A stretch of DNA of 64,000 bases from Thecamonas trahens ATCC 50062 (lineage: Eukaryota; Apusozoa; Apusomonadida; Apusomonadidae). Both the position numbers and the translations under genes were made by a program. The notes beneath the pieces were generated by a model. That model ran no database searches. It was not told where the DNA came from and was given only the letters and a program-made list of their open reading frames with translations. Position 1 is the first letter of the stretch; the number at the start of each line of letters is the position of its first letter. The stretch is taken from the NCBI RefSeq assembly GCF_000142905.1, contig NW_013657635.1, positions 119,241 through 183,240 of the forward strand, read 5' to 3'. Shown one piece after another: positions 38,920-49,076 of the stretch.

Positions 38920-40305
38920 ATGTCGCGGATGACGGGCAAGGTGTGGAAGCAAGCCAAGGGGAAGCGCAAGTCTTGGTACATCGAGGATGATCACATGGCC
39001 GCCGAGCGACAGCAGCTTTGGCTGCAGGCACTCCACGAGGTCGAGGCAGCCGACAATGCCGCCATCGTCGACGCCATCTGGGCATGGTACAAGAAATCGT
39101 ACCGTCGCAGGCGATCATGGGATGTTGCCATCACTACAGAGGGTCTGATCCGGTGCTATGTCGAGCGGCACGGCCCGGGCTTTGCGCGCTTCTTTGCCAG
39201 GCACGATGCGCTCGATCCCAACGCCTTTGGCCCGCAGTCGTCGTCCCAGAATGGCGTTCGGTTTGTGGAGCGCGGATCGCGCGAGTGGTTTGTCCGCCAG
39301 GCTGCGACAGGCGCGGCCAGGAGTGACATTGTCGCATCGGCCCTCCCAGTACTCACCATCAGCCTCAAATACGATCCGCACCAGATGGAGCTTCTTCTCC
39401 TCCTCGCTGCGTTGTATCGGCTGCGCATCGATGTTGTCAGCACCACCGTCCGGTCCTGGCTCCAGCCCTCGCACCACTCTCCCGGCTGCGAAGACTGCAT
39501 CAACGTTGGCGGCGTGCCCCATGATCGCCGCACCACAACTCGCGCCGCCGTCCGCCTTCTCTTTACGCCGAGCACCTCGCTCCCGTCCGGCCCGCCAGCC
39601 TGCGCAAGCCTTGCCGCAGCCAAAACCGGCCGCATCTCCAAGCTCATGTTCCTCTCAGACTGCACCAACGCGATGCCGCACTGTTTGCGGCGTTCGCGCC
39701 GCAAGAAGAACCGACGCTTACAAGCCGTGGCAGCCCAACTGAGTGCCTCACCGCCCGCGCCGTGGACCACCTTGCCCAACGAGCTGTGGTCCATCATCAT
39801 GCATAAGCTCGCCGCTGACGCGGTTGCGGACATTGTTGCGCTTTCGGCCACCTGCACCCGGCTGCTCAGCCTTGCTCGCGACCCGCTTCTCTGGCGCAGC
39901 ATCGCTCGCCGTGTCGCAGACGCGTCACCGGCGGTCATGGCCGCCCTGGCCGAGGCAAGCGAGCCGGGCTGCGACTGGTACGCCTACTTTCAGGCCGCTA
40001 TCCTTCCCGAGCTCCGCAGCTGCCTCTGCCCGGCTGCGACGACTGTGCCGCTGCTGCCCGGCCATGGCCACGGCTACATCTCGGTCCACACCCTTCAGAG
40101 TGAGCGAAGGACCCAGCACACCGGGTTTGCCAGGGTACAGCTCCGCGTCAAGCGCACGCTCCTGCGCCGGATGACCGACTCGGGCGTACTTGACCTGTCG
40201 TCTGACAATCGCTCCCGACCGACCGCTGCCTGGTCCGACGATCGTTGGATGTGGACGCCCGAGCTGCTGGGCGGCTCATTCGACAGGCCCAGCGCGATGC
40301 AGTGA
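38920..40305 (+). CDS. F-box protein
   Basis: 461 residues from the ATG giving MSRMTGKVWKQAKG. Residues ~283-325 form an F-box: WTTLPNELWSIIMHKLAADA followed by IVALSATCTRLLSLARDPLLWRSI, which should bind SKP1 in an SCF ubiquitin ligase. The N-terminal ~280 residues (WYIEDDHMAAERQQLWLQAL, VERHGPGFARFFARHDALD) are unfamiliar and, unusually, precede the F-box, so this may be the substrate-recognition part. The region after the F-box is short and has no WD40, LRR or Kelch repeat. An earlier in-frame ATG at ~38680 (MEVVHDKFYIV) is possible. Ends 14 bp before the convergent transportin gene. Confidence 0.75.
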   Translation: MSRMTGKVWKQAKGKRKSWYIEDDHMAAERQQLWLQALHEVEAADNAAIVDAIWAWYKKSYRRRRSWDVAITTEGLIRCYVERHGPGFARFFARHDALDPNAFGPQSSSQNGVRFVERGSREWFVRQAATGAARSDIVASALPVLTISLKYDPHQMELLLLLAALYRLRIDVVSTTVRSWLQPSHHSPGCEDCINVGGVPHDRRTTTRAAVRLLFTPSTSLPSGPPACASLAAAKTGRISKLMFLSDCTNAMPHCLRRSRRKKNRRLQAVAAQLSASPPAPWTTLPNELWSIIMHKLAADAVADIVALSATCTRLLSLARDPLLWRSIARRVADASPAVMAALAEASEPGCDWYAYFQAAILPELRSCLCPAATTVPLLPGHGHGYISVHTLQSERRTQHTGFARVQLRVKRTLLRRMTDSGVLDLSSDNRSRPTAAWSDDRWMWTPELLGGSFDRPSAMQ

Positions 40306-40319
40306 CAAGCGCGCGCACC

Positions 40320-43300
40320 TCACATGCCCAGCAAGCCCGAGCCATGCAGCGAGGCGCCATACGGCGTGTTCGAGAGCCCGCGCCACTGCAGCGAAAAGTC
40401 TTTGACAGCGCGACGGAACCGGCCTCGGACCCGCGCCGCCATCAGCGCCTTGAGGAACTTGTCCTGACTCGGGGCTGGCGTGCGGCGACGGGTAGTCGGC
40501 GGCAGAGCCAAACAGCTGCTGGAGCAGGGAGTTGACCTCGTACGGGAAGCGGAACGAGATGGCAAAGAGAAAGTCGGCGACCTTGGTGTCGAGCGACCGT
40601 GGCAGGCCGCCCGCAAAGGCCTCTATGGCAAACCGGACCAGCGGCTCGCCGTAGCTGGCAAACGCGTCTTGCATGGCCGCATTGGCGACGGCTGCGGTTG
40701 CGCCGCCCACTTCTTGCGAGAAGAACATGTCAAAGAAGCGGAGAACCGACGAGATCGCTGTTTTCTCCTGCGACGACAGCGCACGCATGCCAGTGAGAAA
40801 CAGGTGGTTGAGAGAGTCCGATGCCACCACCGCCGCAGGCTCGTGCCGCAGCACTGCGGTGAGGAGCGAGAAGAAGCCGTAGACCAGGTCGGGCGCTGCG
40901 CTGATGGCAGAGTCTGAAGCCGAAAAGTGCGCCAGCGTCTGGGTCACAACCCCGTCGATCGTGCCCGGCAGGACGGCTCGCAGCGCGTCTGTCGACTTGT
41001 GGATGGCGACTGCGGTCTCGATGACATTGAGCAGCGGCGCCGCAGGCTGCACGATGTACGTCGACGTCATCAGCGAGAGCATGACGTCGAGATGCGGCGC
41101 AAAGGCCTTGGACGAGGCGCGGAGCACGTTGCCGCAAAACTGGGTAAGCGCCACTACCAGCTCCTCGTCGCGATGAGCTACCGTGGCTACGGCCTCGATG
41201 GCCGGCCATGCTCGCTCGACCACGCAAAGCAGCGGCGTCGACCGCCCGGGCACCGCGCTCCGGATATCCACAAATCGGCACGCTGCCGTCAGCAGCGACA
41301 GCGTAGCCGTGAGCGAGGTGAGGACATGCGCGGCCTCGACATTACCGTGCTCCAGCTCGGCCTCGAGCGCTTCGATCAGCGGCAGCGCGAGGACCTCCAG
41401 TGCACCCAGTGCCTCGCCAGGCTCGGCCTTGGCAATGACGTAGCCGAGAGCCTCTAGCGCAAGCAGCTGCGGCCGCAGCGGAAGCTTGTCCATGGCCCTC
41501 GTCAGTGACGACACCATGTTGCCCAGAATAGGCACTAGGTTGTCAGCCGACGACGAGCAGAGCTCGCGGAGGCATGACGCCGTCGTCGTACAGAGGCCCG
41601 GCTCGTCAAAGCCCGGCAAGATGAGCGCCATCGCGGTCGGCGCGAGGCCGCCAAACCGCCCAGCAAACGCACCCACAAGCTTGATGGCTGACTTGGCGAC
41701 TCGGACGTGTGACGGGAGCGCCCCAAACTCGTTCAACACCGCCGCAAGGTAGCTGGGCGCCGAAAAGCCGCCCGTCGCCCCGGGCCCGGACGGCAAGAGC
41801 CCGGGCTCTGACGCCGACCGCCCTCGCGAGAACGCCGAGTTCTCTAGTGCCATCTTGGCGGCCTCGGCCTGCGACGCCAGCGAGAGCCGCCGCAGACTGC
41901 CCGAAGTCGCCGTCCGCGTCACGTCCTCGTACTCGTCCTCGCCCGGATCGACCGGAAGGTAGTCGGACGCCACTCGAATGGCAAACAGGGCGGTTTCGAC
42001 CTCGCGCCAGGTCGTATTAGTGGTGTCGTGTTGAGCGTCGGCGATCCGCGCCCGCAGGTACGCCAGCGCCCCGGTAAAGTACTCGACAGGACCCAGCAGC
42101 TCGGCGCATGACTCAAAGAGCTCGGCGCAATCACGACGCACAAGCTGCCAGTAGTGTGTGTCAAATGAGTCGAGCCGCTCCCAGTCAAGCGAGAGCCGCG
42201 CCCGCGAAAAGGCATGCTCCAGAAGCTGGGCAAAGACCGGCACAAAGGCTTGGAGAGCCGCCGGCGCCGCCGACGACAGCCGCCGACCTGGATCGCTCTC
42301 CAGCTTGACTAGCTCGTGCGCAAGATCTGACCACGCCTGGATGGAGAGCTCCAGCGCTGACCGCTTTGGCGTCGCCACGCACACCATGAGGATGTCATAC
42401 AGCACGCCCGCCGTCTTCAGCTCGCACTCGAGGAGCCACGGGAGCTCGCTGTCACAGAGAGCGGCCGCCAGCCGGCCCACGCCCTTGACATGCTCCCACT
42501 CGCCGCTCTGGTGGGCGGCCAGAACCTGATCGCGGAGATTCGCCACCGCCGAGGCCATGCCTGACAGCTCGGCGCGAAAGGCCTTGGCTAGCGGCAGTGA
42601 GAGCACAAGCTCAACAACGTCGACGGCCACGGCAAACAGCTCCGGCATGGTCAGCGCTGCAAATGCGTGCTGCAGCATCGCCGAGTGCAGAACGAGCTCG
42701 TGTGGAAGGTCGTACTCGATCCAGGCGTGGAGGCAGTAGAGGACTTTGCGCTGAAAAGCCGGGGCGCGCCGTCAGCAAGCAGCAGCGCCTCGAGGCAGTC
42801 GAGAACCTGCGGTGCTGCCGAGAGTAGCTCGTGACGGAGCTTGCTCCGCACCGCCTTTCGCACATTGGCTCGCTGGAACTCCTCCGGCAGAATTGTGAGG
42901 ATCTGGACGAGCGACGTCGGAGTGTCGTCCAGCTCGCCTATCAGATACACCACCACACCCTCGAATCCGTCGAGCTCGCGGAGTAGGAGCCCGGCAAAGG
43001 CGATACAGAGCCGAGTGAGGACGTTGAGCGGACCAGCGTCAAACTTGCGAATGAGCTGGAACAGCATGCCCTGCAGCTGCGCTCGCGCATCCGGCTCCAG
43101 ACCTAGCCACTCGTTGACGATCTTGGAGGCGAGCATCTTGGCGCCGAGAAAGCCCCACACCTCGTCGCCCAGCTGAAGCAGCTCCACTGCCAGCGACCAT
43201 CCATCGGCCGAAGCCTGACACGCCAGCATATACTCTTGTGCCGCCTGTTGCTCCTCGGCCACCTCGGACGTGGAGAGCACCTCTAGCGCTCGCATGTAGT

Positions 43301-43394
43301 TCTGCATCAGCTCTCCATCACTTCCTGTCCCACTGCCGGGCAACACACCACCACCAGCACCAGCGCCATCACCACCGTTGCCTACACCTGACAT
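40320..43394 (-). CDS. Transportin-3/importin-13-type (Mtr10) nuclear transport receptor, two frame breaks
   Basis: About 1,024 residues of HEAT-type helices. The N-terminus has AAQEYMLACQASADGWSLAV, FLGAKMLASKIVNEW and CIAFAGLLLRELDGF followed by LVQILTILPEEFQRANV, which parallels the FAAQTM, LALAIADLALQ and LLEILTVLPEEV stretches of TNPO3. The C-terminal FRRAVKDFSLQWRGL matches the end of the family. The protein imports cargo such as SR proteins in a Ran-dependent way. Three frames are needed. At ~42745, GCAAAGTCCTCTAC lacks one base that would give AK-VLYCLHAW. At ~40471-40474 a GGGG run has one base too many before SQDKFLKAL. Both lie in otherwise conserved helices, so the gene is probably intact. 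Head-to-head with EMG1. Confidence 0.82.
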
Positions 43395-44180
43395 CGATAC
43401 ACCTGCTGCTGCCTGCCGTCACCAACCAACGCGCGACCTTTGAGCGCAGAGTGAGAGCGTGAGCGCGAGCGTGAGCGCGTGAGCGTGAGCGTGAGCGCGA
43501 GCGAGAGCGAGAGCGTGAGCGTGAGCGAGAGTGAGAGTGAGAGCGAGAGCAAGAGCCTGAACGAGAGCAAGAGCAAGAGCCAGTGCAAGTGCAGGAGCAA
43601 CTACGACCTTTGTTGGCTCGGTCGGCCTCTGAGCTCTGTTGCGGGGGGGGGAGCGACAGAGCAGAGAGATAGATAGAGAGGGATGGAGAGGGGGAGAGGG
43701 AGGGAGAGGGAGAGGACTGTAGTATGTATATATGTGTGTGGTGGAGGAGTGGTGGAGGGGGAGGAGTGGTGGTGGTGATGGGTGGTGGTGGGGGTAGGGA
43801 GGTGGGGTGGGTGGTGGTGGTGGTGGTGATGGGGGGAGGGTCAGTCACTCTCTCAGCTCAGACAGAGAGGTTTGGCACGACATGGTGTGTTTAAGGGCAA
43901 CCGGCTCAGGGCGAGTGAACGAGATCGGGATCGATATATCGCGTGTGATGGTGATGGGCATGGGCATGGGAATGGGCATGGGTATGGGCATGGGCATGGG
44001 TATGGGTATGGGTATGGGCATGGGCATGGGGGCAGCGAGGTTGGACGATGGGGCGAGTGGCCAAGGAGTGACGGACGACCGATTGATGATGACTGAAGTG
44101 ACGGCGGGCGACGGCACAACGGCCACGAGTTGCCGTCGCAGTCGCAGTCTGCTACACTCGACTGCAGAAAAAGGCCAGGA
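43395..44180. promoter_or_regulatory. Divergent spacer between transportin-like gene and EMG1, repeat-rich
   Basis: 786 bp. From ~43449 to 43580 GAGCGT/GAGCGA hexamers dominate, followed by GGAGA-rich sequence, a TGGTGG block (~43735-43835) and an ATGGGC/ATGGGT hexamer array (~43957-44031). No gene is recognised in it. Confidence 0.7.
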
Positions 44181-45098
44181 ATGTCTGCGACACGTGAGGA
44201 GGCTACCGAGTATGTGAAGATCCCCTCGGGCGATGGCGAGCGGGAGAACTGGAAGCGGCTGATTGTTGTCATTGAGGATGCCAATCTGCAGACCATCAAG
44301 GTCGGTGGCTCAAAGGGGGCCTCCTTTGCCCTCATGAACTCGGACGACCATCGTGCTTGGCTCTCGCGCAACAACATCGACGTCAATCTTGCACGCCCAG
44401 ACATCACACACCAGGTATGTACACTCTCTTGCTCACCTCACCGCCCACTTTCTTTGCCTTTCTCGTCCACGCCTCGGTGGGGCGAGGCCCCAGACTGAGG
44501 CGAGTTGGCCCATCCTGTGGGATCGCCGCCATCCTTTGGGGCCATCCTGCCCGGGGGCGGGAGGGTGGCGACGGAGGGGGCAGGTATGGGGAAAGGACGG
44601 GAGACTCACAGGTGGAAATGGTGACAGTGTCTGCTTATGCTCCTGGACTCGCCGCTGAACAAGGCGGGGATGCTGCAGATCTTCATCCGGACCAACAAGA
44701 ATGTGCTCATCGAGGTCAACCCGCACACCCGCATCCCGCGGACCTTCAAGCGCTTCTCCGGACTCATGGTCCAGCTGCTGCACAAGCTCTCCATCCGGGC
44801 TGCCAACGGACCGACCAAGCTGCTCAAGGTGATCAAGAACCCGGTGACCAAGTACTTTCCCACCGGCTGCCGCCGCATCGGCACCTCGACAGAGGGCAAG
44901 ATGGTCAAGCTCGGCGAGTACGTCGCCTCGCTGCCCGAGGACGAGCCCGTCGTCTTTGTCGTCGGCGGCATTGCCCGTGGCCAGGTCAACCCGGACTACG
45001 TCACCGAGACCATTGCTATCTCCGAGTTCCCGCTCTCCGCCGCTGGCGTTTGCTCCAAGATCTGCACCGCCTTTGAGGCCAAGTGGGACGTGCTGTAA
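44181..45098 (+). CDS. EMG1: EMG1/Nep1 18S rRNA pseudouridine N1-methyltransferase (one intron)
   Basis: Exons 44181-44414 and 44628-45098, 234 residues (human 244). EMG1 is a SPOUT enzyme that methylates a hypermodified pseudouridine of 18S rRNA and is needed for small-subunit assembly. Exon 1 encodes WKRLIVVIEDANLQTIKVG and ends ARPDITHQ. A GTATGT donor and GACAG acceptor remove 213 nt, and exon 2 resumes CLLMLLDSPLNKAGMLQIFI, the conserved continuation. Next come EVNPHTRIPRTFKRFSGLMV, LLKVIKNPVTKYFPTG and the SPOUT knot VFVVGGIARGQV with ISEFPLSAAGVCSKICTAFE. The start is the ATG before SATREEATEYV. The intron is in frame (213 nt) but has stop codons and breaks the conserved join. Ends 19 bp from the convergent CAP-Gly gene. 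Confidence 0.95.
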
Positions 45099-45117
45099 GG
45101 TACTTTCGCTGCCACTG

Positions 45118-47114
45118 CTACGCCTTGCCTAGCCGCTGCTCCAGCGCTGCCAGTCGGGCTGCCCGCATTTCCTCCACGGTTGGTGGCTGGACCGCTGCTG
45201 GAGCCGGCGCCGCGGCGGGTACCGCGCCTGCGTCGCTGGCCTGAGCGGGAGCTGCACCGCTTGATCCGGCGCCCGTCTCGCCGAGCCGGTAGCCGTGGCC
45301 GGCAAAGGCGTCATCGCTGACACTGCTGCTGCCGCTACCGCTGCTGCTGCTACTGTCGTTGCCGCTATCGTTGTCGACGTGAGCTGTGGCGCCAATAACA
45401 CGGACAGGCTCGTGCGAGGCGGGTGGGAGCGGGGCTGGGTCGGGCGCTTGGAGCGCAGCGGCACCGAGGTCGACGTCAAAGCCCGAGTCGGCGACGAGGT
45501 CGACTTCGACGTCGGTGTCGATGATGCACACACCCTCGTAGTGGGTCTTGTCGTTGGGCAAGACGGCAACAACCAAGAGATGGAACTCGAGACCTCCGAG
45601 CTCGAGGCGGATCGAGTCGCCGACGGTGAGAGTGGCAAAGCCGCGGAAGAGCGTCTCCAGCTTGGTCTTTTGGTCGTAGAGTTTGAGAAAGAGCGGATTG
45701 TCAACCTTGATCTTGACGTACTCAGCCCGCGGCAGAGCGACGCGACGGATGCTGACTATGTCATCCTCGTCCAGCCCCAGCTGGTCCATCCGCCACCGCG
45801 GCGCGTACATGATGTCGGGCTCTTCGGTAAACTCGAGGACTGAGCAGTGTGTGTAGCGCCCGTCGGAGTCGTTGGTGAGCCGGAAGATCCACGGCATGTG
45901 GTCGGGCTCGTTCTCGCCCTCCAGCACGTGCAGTACATCTTCTGGAAGCAAGACCTTGCCACCGGACTCGAGCTCCGGACGCGCCCGTAGGGCTACTGAC
46001 CGAATGCGGAGCGTGCTTTCGTACTTGCGCGCAGCGCGGTGCCGCGCCATAGCATCTGCCAGCGCCTGCGCCATTGACGCCTCCACCGCATCGCGGTTGA
46101 GCGGCGTGTCGTCGTACGGCGCTGCCGGAGGCGGAATGTACCGCGCCGGCATCGTTGGGTGAAAGTCGGGAAACGGATCGGCGAGTCGCGGCAGACCTGC
46201 AGGAGTCAGCAGCGACGACGGCGGCGGTGGTCTGGGCTCATCGTCGTCCATCATCGACATGGCCAACGCTTGAGCCAAGTCTCGGTCAACCTCAGGATCG
46301 GAGACTGCGGCCGGCGGCGGCGGCGAGTGCGACAGAGCGGTAGGCTCGGAGGGAGTGTCAGCCATTGAGAGCGAGGTGGCCATGGCAAGCTGCAGCTGCT
46401 CGTCTTCAGAGAGTCCCGGGATGCCGATGGTAGTACCCGAAGCGACCAGTGCCTCGGCCTCGGCGGCGGAGGCGTGCAAGGCCAGCCGCAGCTGCTCTTC
46501 CTCGTCGAGCGTATCTGGCGCTGGTACGGTGACCAGCGGGCTGACGCCTCGACGTTGGACTGACGACGATGGAGGCGAAACCTTTGCCAACGACTCTGCT
46601 AGCGCCATCTCGAGGGCGACGTCCTCGGACACGCCGGACAAGACCAGGGCATCAGCGGCGGCAGCCTCGGCGCGGGCGTGCTTCTCGGCCACGCGACGGA
46701 CCCGATCCTCGGCGGCAGCAACCGCCCGAGCTCGCGCACTCTGCCCTGAGCTCGGCGAAGGCTGAGGCCGGCGACGAGAGCCTCCACTGATGTTGGTGGA
46801 GGTGGGAGGAGCAAAGCGGTGCTCAAGACGCTTGACAGCGGCGGCGCGGGCGCGGGCCTTCATGGCCTCGTTTCGGCGCTTAGAGTCATCGTACTCGAGA
46901 GAACGCGCAGTAAAGAAGGAGCCCCGCCCTGGAGTTGTGGTAAAGTAGGCGATGCCGTCGACCGATCCGTTGTTCTTGCCCAGCCCGGCGCCATCGAGCT
47001 CGACGCCCACCATCACGCCCTCAGTAAAGTGTGTTCTTCCCACAAACCTGACCACGCCACGCCGGTTGTCTACACGGACCCGTACACGATCCCCCGACGA
47101 AAGACAGACTCCAT
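45118..47114 (-). CDS. CAP-Gly / UIM / UFD1-domain fusion protein
   Basis: About 665 residues with an unusual domain order. Residues ~8-62: CAP-Gly domain (GDRVRV, RRGVVRFVGRTHFTEGVMVG, GKNNGSVDGIAYF), which in other proteins binds C-terminal EEY/F of tubulin or EB1. Residues ~65-130: basic helical stretch. Then four good ubiquitin-interacting motifs (DVALEMALAESLAK, EEQLRLALHAS, DEQLQLAMATSLSMAD, DRDLAQALAMSMMDD) and a weaker fifth. Residues ~375-540: a UFD1-like double-psi barrel (GKVLLPEDVLHVL, HCSVLEF, MYAPRWRMDQLGLDEDDIVS, LETLFRGFATLTVGDSIRLE, CIIDTDVEVDLV), the fold UFD1 uses to bind polyubiquitin. An Asp/Ser tail ends AARLAALEQRLG. The ATG at 47114 (MESVFRRG) joins the CAP-Gly frame only if one G is missing from the five-G run at 47091-47095. 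No full match to a named gene is known to me. Confidence 0.8.
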
Positions 47115-47354
47115 GACACGGCGCACGGGCTCAAACGACGACAGAGAGACAGGGTGGTTGGTGATGGGACGAGGTAAGCGACAGGCGACAGGTGTGCCTG
47201 CTTGCCGTGTGCTGCCTGTTGACGGACCGGTGCCGAGTGGGCGGAGGCAGAGCGAGTGCCGGGTCGCATTGTTTGAGTTGGGCGGGCGAGCGGGGCGGGG
47301 GGGCAGAGAATGGAGAAGAGGAGGAGGAAGGGGGGGGGGTGTGGGTTACATGCT
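47115..47354. other. Intergenic spacer between LAMTOR4 and CAP-Gly fusion gene
   Basis: 240 bp between two - strand genes. G-rich with GGGGGG and GAGGAGGA runs near 47298-47338. No coding feature was recognised. Confidence 0.6.
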
Positions 47355-48453
47355 TTACAGGTCGTTCTGGACGACAAAGACTTGGCCGTCCGAGATGGTG
47401 ACACCGTAGGCGACATCGTCAAAGGTGATGGTCACCTTCCGCAGCTTGTCCTCGGCGTTGGTGCCGGACATCAGGAGCGCGGCGTTGTTGAGCAGAGCCA
47501 CAACGGCCTTGGCCACCTCGGTGTTGTCTTCCAGGCTGCCTTTGGACTGTGCGTTCCACCGCCGCCACAATCGCACATTGTTGCATCGCAGCGCTGTGAG
47601 TCTCTTCTGCCACACACACTTCCACCCCCGCCACTCCCGCCACCCCCATCCTCCCTCTCTGCACCACGACACTGCGAAAGGGGCCCAGCCAGACTATGGC
47701 CAGGCCAAATTCTGAAGTCCAGATCACTACCACCACACACACCACAAGGCGACCCCCACGCGATGGTTCGAGATGGACGAGATGGACGAGATGGACGAGA
47801 TGGACGAGATGGACAACATGGGTAGGCCTGAAACGGGAGAGATAGAGACCACATCCACTCACCGCCGTAATGATGGATACAGGCCAATGCAGCTCTTTCA
47901 ACCTGATCCCATCGAGCAGATCGCATGCGAGCAGACTGTCTCTCTGTCCATGTCCATGTCCATGTCCATGTCTACGTCCATTCTTTCGCCACGTGACGTA
48001 GGTCATCCCAGGACAGAGGGGATGGGTGGAAGAGGGGTACCGCGGTAAGGGGGATAGCCAAGGACACTACAGCCAAAACCATTGGGTATACCCAAGCCCA
48101 ACCATCCCGACCACCACCCCTGTCTTGTTCTCAATATACTATGTGTGTACATACCGCCACAATGCTCCCGTTGGCCTCGCACACCAGCGCACCCGCCGCC
48201 TGCACAGCGTCCACAAACTCGGCCTACACAGGGCAGGCAACAAGCAGAAGGGGGGGGGGGGGGGAGTGAGTGAGGGAAAGGGAGGAGGGAGGGGATGGAT
48301 GGATGGATGGTGGTGGTGGTGGTGGTGGTGGTGGTGGTGGTGGGGCGTACCATTGATCTCTGTGTGGTGAGGTGGTGGGCCTTTGTCTTGGGGGTGACGG
48401 ACCTGTGAGCTGTAGCGGCGAGGGGAGGCGACCGAGTAGGGAGGCCATGGCAT
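47355..48453 (-). CDS. LAMTOR4: Ragulator complex subunit LAMTOR4 (three exons)
   Basis: Exons (- strand) 48403-48453, 48155-48223 and 47355-47546; all three are phase 0 and together give 103 residues (human 99). Exon 2 encodes [20 protein letters not shown], matching the LGYLVLSEGAVLASSG strand of LAMTOR4. Exon 3 gives [40 protein letters not shown] and ends VFVVQNDL, matching the [25 protein letters not shown] end. This is a roadblock-fold subunit of Ragulator, the lysosomal scaffold that recruits Rag GTPases and mTORC1. Splice sites are GTCCGT..GTAG and GTATGT..ACAG. Exon 1 ([17 protein letters not shown]) is less certain than exons 2-3. Intron 1 (179 nt) has poly-G and (TGG)n, intron 2 (608 nt) a GATGGACGA array, and the 5' flank a long GATGCC array. 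Confidence 0.85.
47769..47818. repeat. 9-bp minisatellite (GATGGACGA) in LAMTOR4 intron 2
   Basis: Five to six units of GATGGACGA, entirely within the 608-nt second intron of LAMTOR4. Further on (~47949-47984) the intron also holds TCCATG hexamers. On the + strand the array reads as Met-Asp-Glu, with no sign of real coding. Confidence 0.9.
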
Positions 48454-48455
48454 GG

Positions 48456-48606
48456 CTGCCGAGGCCGATGCCGATGCCGATGCCGATGCCGATGCCGATG
48501 CCGATGCCGATGCCGATGCCGATGCCGATGCCCATGCCGATGCCGATGCCCATGCCCATGCCGATGCCGATGCCCATGCCGATGCCCATGCCGATGCCGA
48601 TGCCGG
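48456..48606. repeat. (GATGCC)n hexanucleotide array upstream of LAMTOR4
   Basis: About 25 GATGCC/CATGCC hexamers, starting 2-3 bp upstream of the LAMTOR4 start codon, so they lie in its 5' UTR or promoter. The + strand reads Ala-Asp and Ala-His dipeptides, which I regard as non-coding. Confidence 0.9.
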
Positions 48607-49076
48607 TTTAGAAAAGTCAGAACTACTTGTCTGCGATTATGATGACAATGACAATGAGGATGATGGTGACGATGAGATGTCGATGACTATGAGACTTTGT
48701 TCAAGACCACGATCACCATCTCGACCACAATCGCAACAACCACGACGACGACGACGACCACCACCACCATCACCACCATCACCACCATCACCATCGGCAT
48801 GCGTACGTCTGCAGCAAAGGCGGCCGATGTCGTCGGCAAGTACCACGACACACACCATAGCATCGATGACCCACAAGGTCTTCACATCCACCCACCTGAC
48901 CAGGTCCCATCCCTCTGTGCTAGGAACTCATCATCGGCTCGAGTCGCGGGCGTGTCGGGCGGCACGAGCAGTTAGCTTTGGAGGGGGAAAGCGTGCGTGC
49001 AGGGAAGGCGACCATGACGACATCGTCGCCTTTGCACACCACACTTTCTCTTTCCCTCCCAGAAAACCATAGACAT
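48607..49076. other. Rest of divergent spacer between LAMTOR4 and GH28-like gene
   Basis: 470 bp. It contains GATGAC and ACGACG/ACCACC repeats (~48640-48795) and, just before the GH28 start, a TTTCCCTCCCAG that looks like a splice acceptor, so a 5' UTR intron for the GH28-like gene is possible. No coding gene seen. Confidence 0.5.

Noticed and set aside
44415-44627. Read-through coding of the EMG1 intron
   Set aside because: The frame meets stop codons, and removing 213 nt restores the conserved DITHQ-CLLMLLDSPLNKAG junction with consensus splice sites.
48452-49072. Ala-Asp/Ala-His repeat protein on the + strand
   Set aside because: The repeat is a GATGCC satellite in the LAMTOR4 5' flank; the rest of the frame is Arg/Pro/Ser noise.
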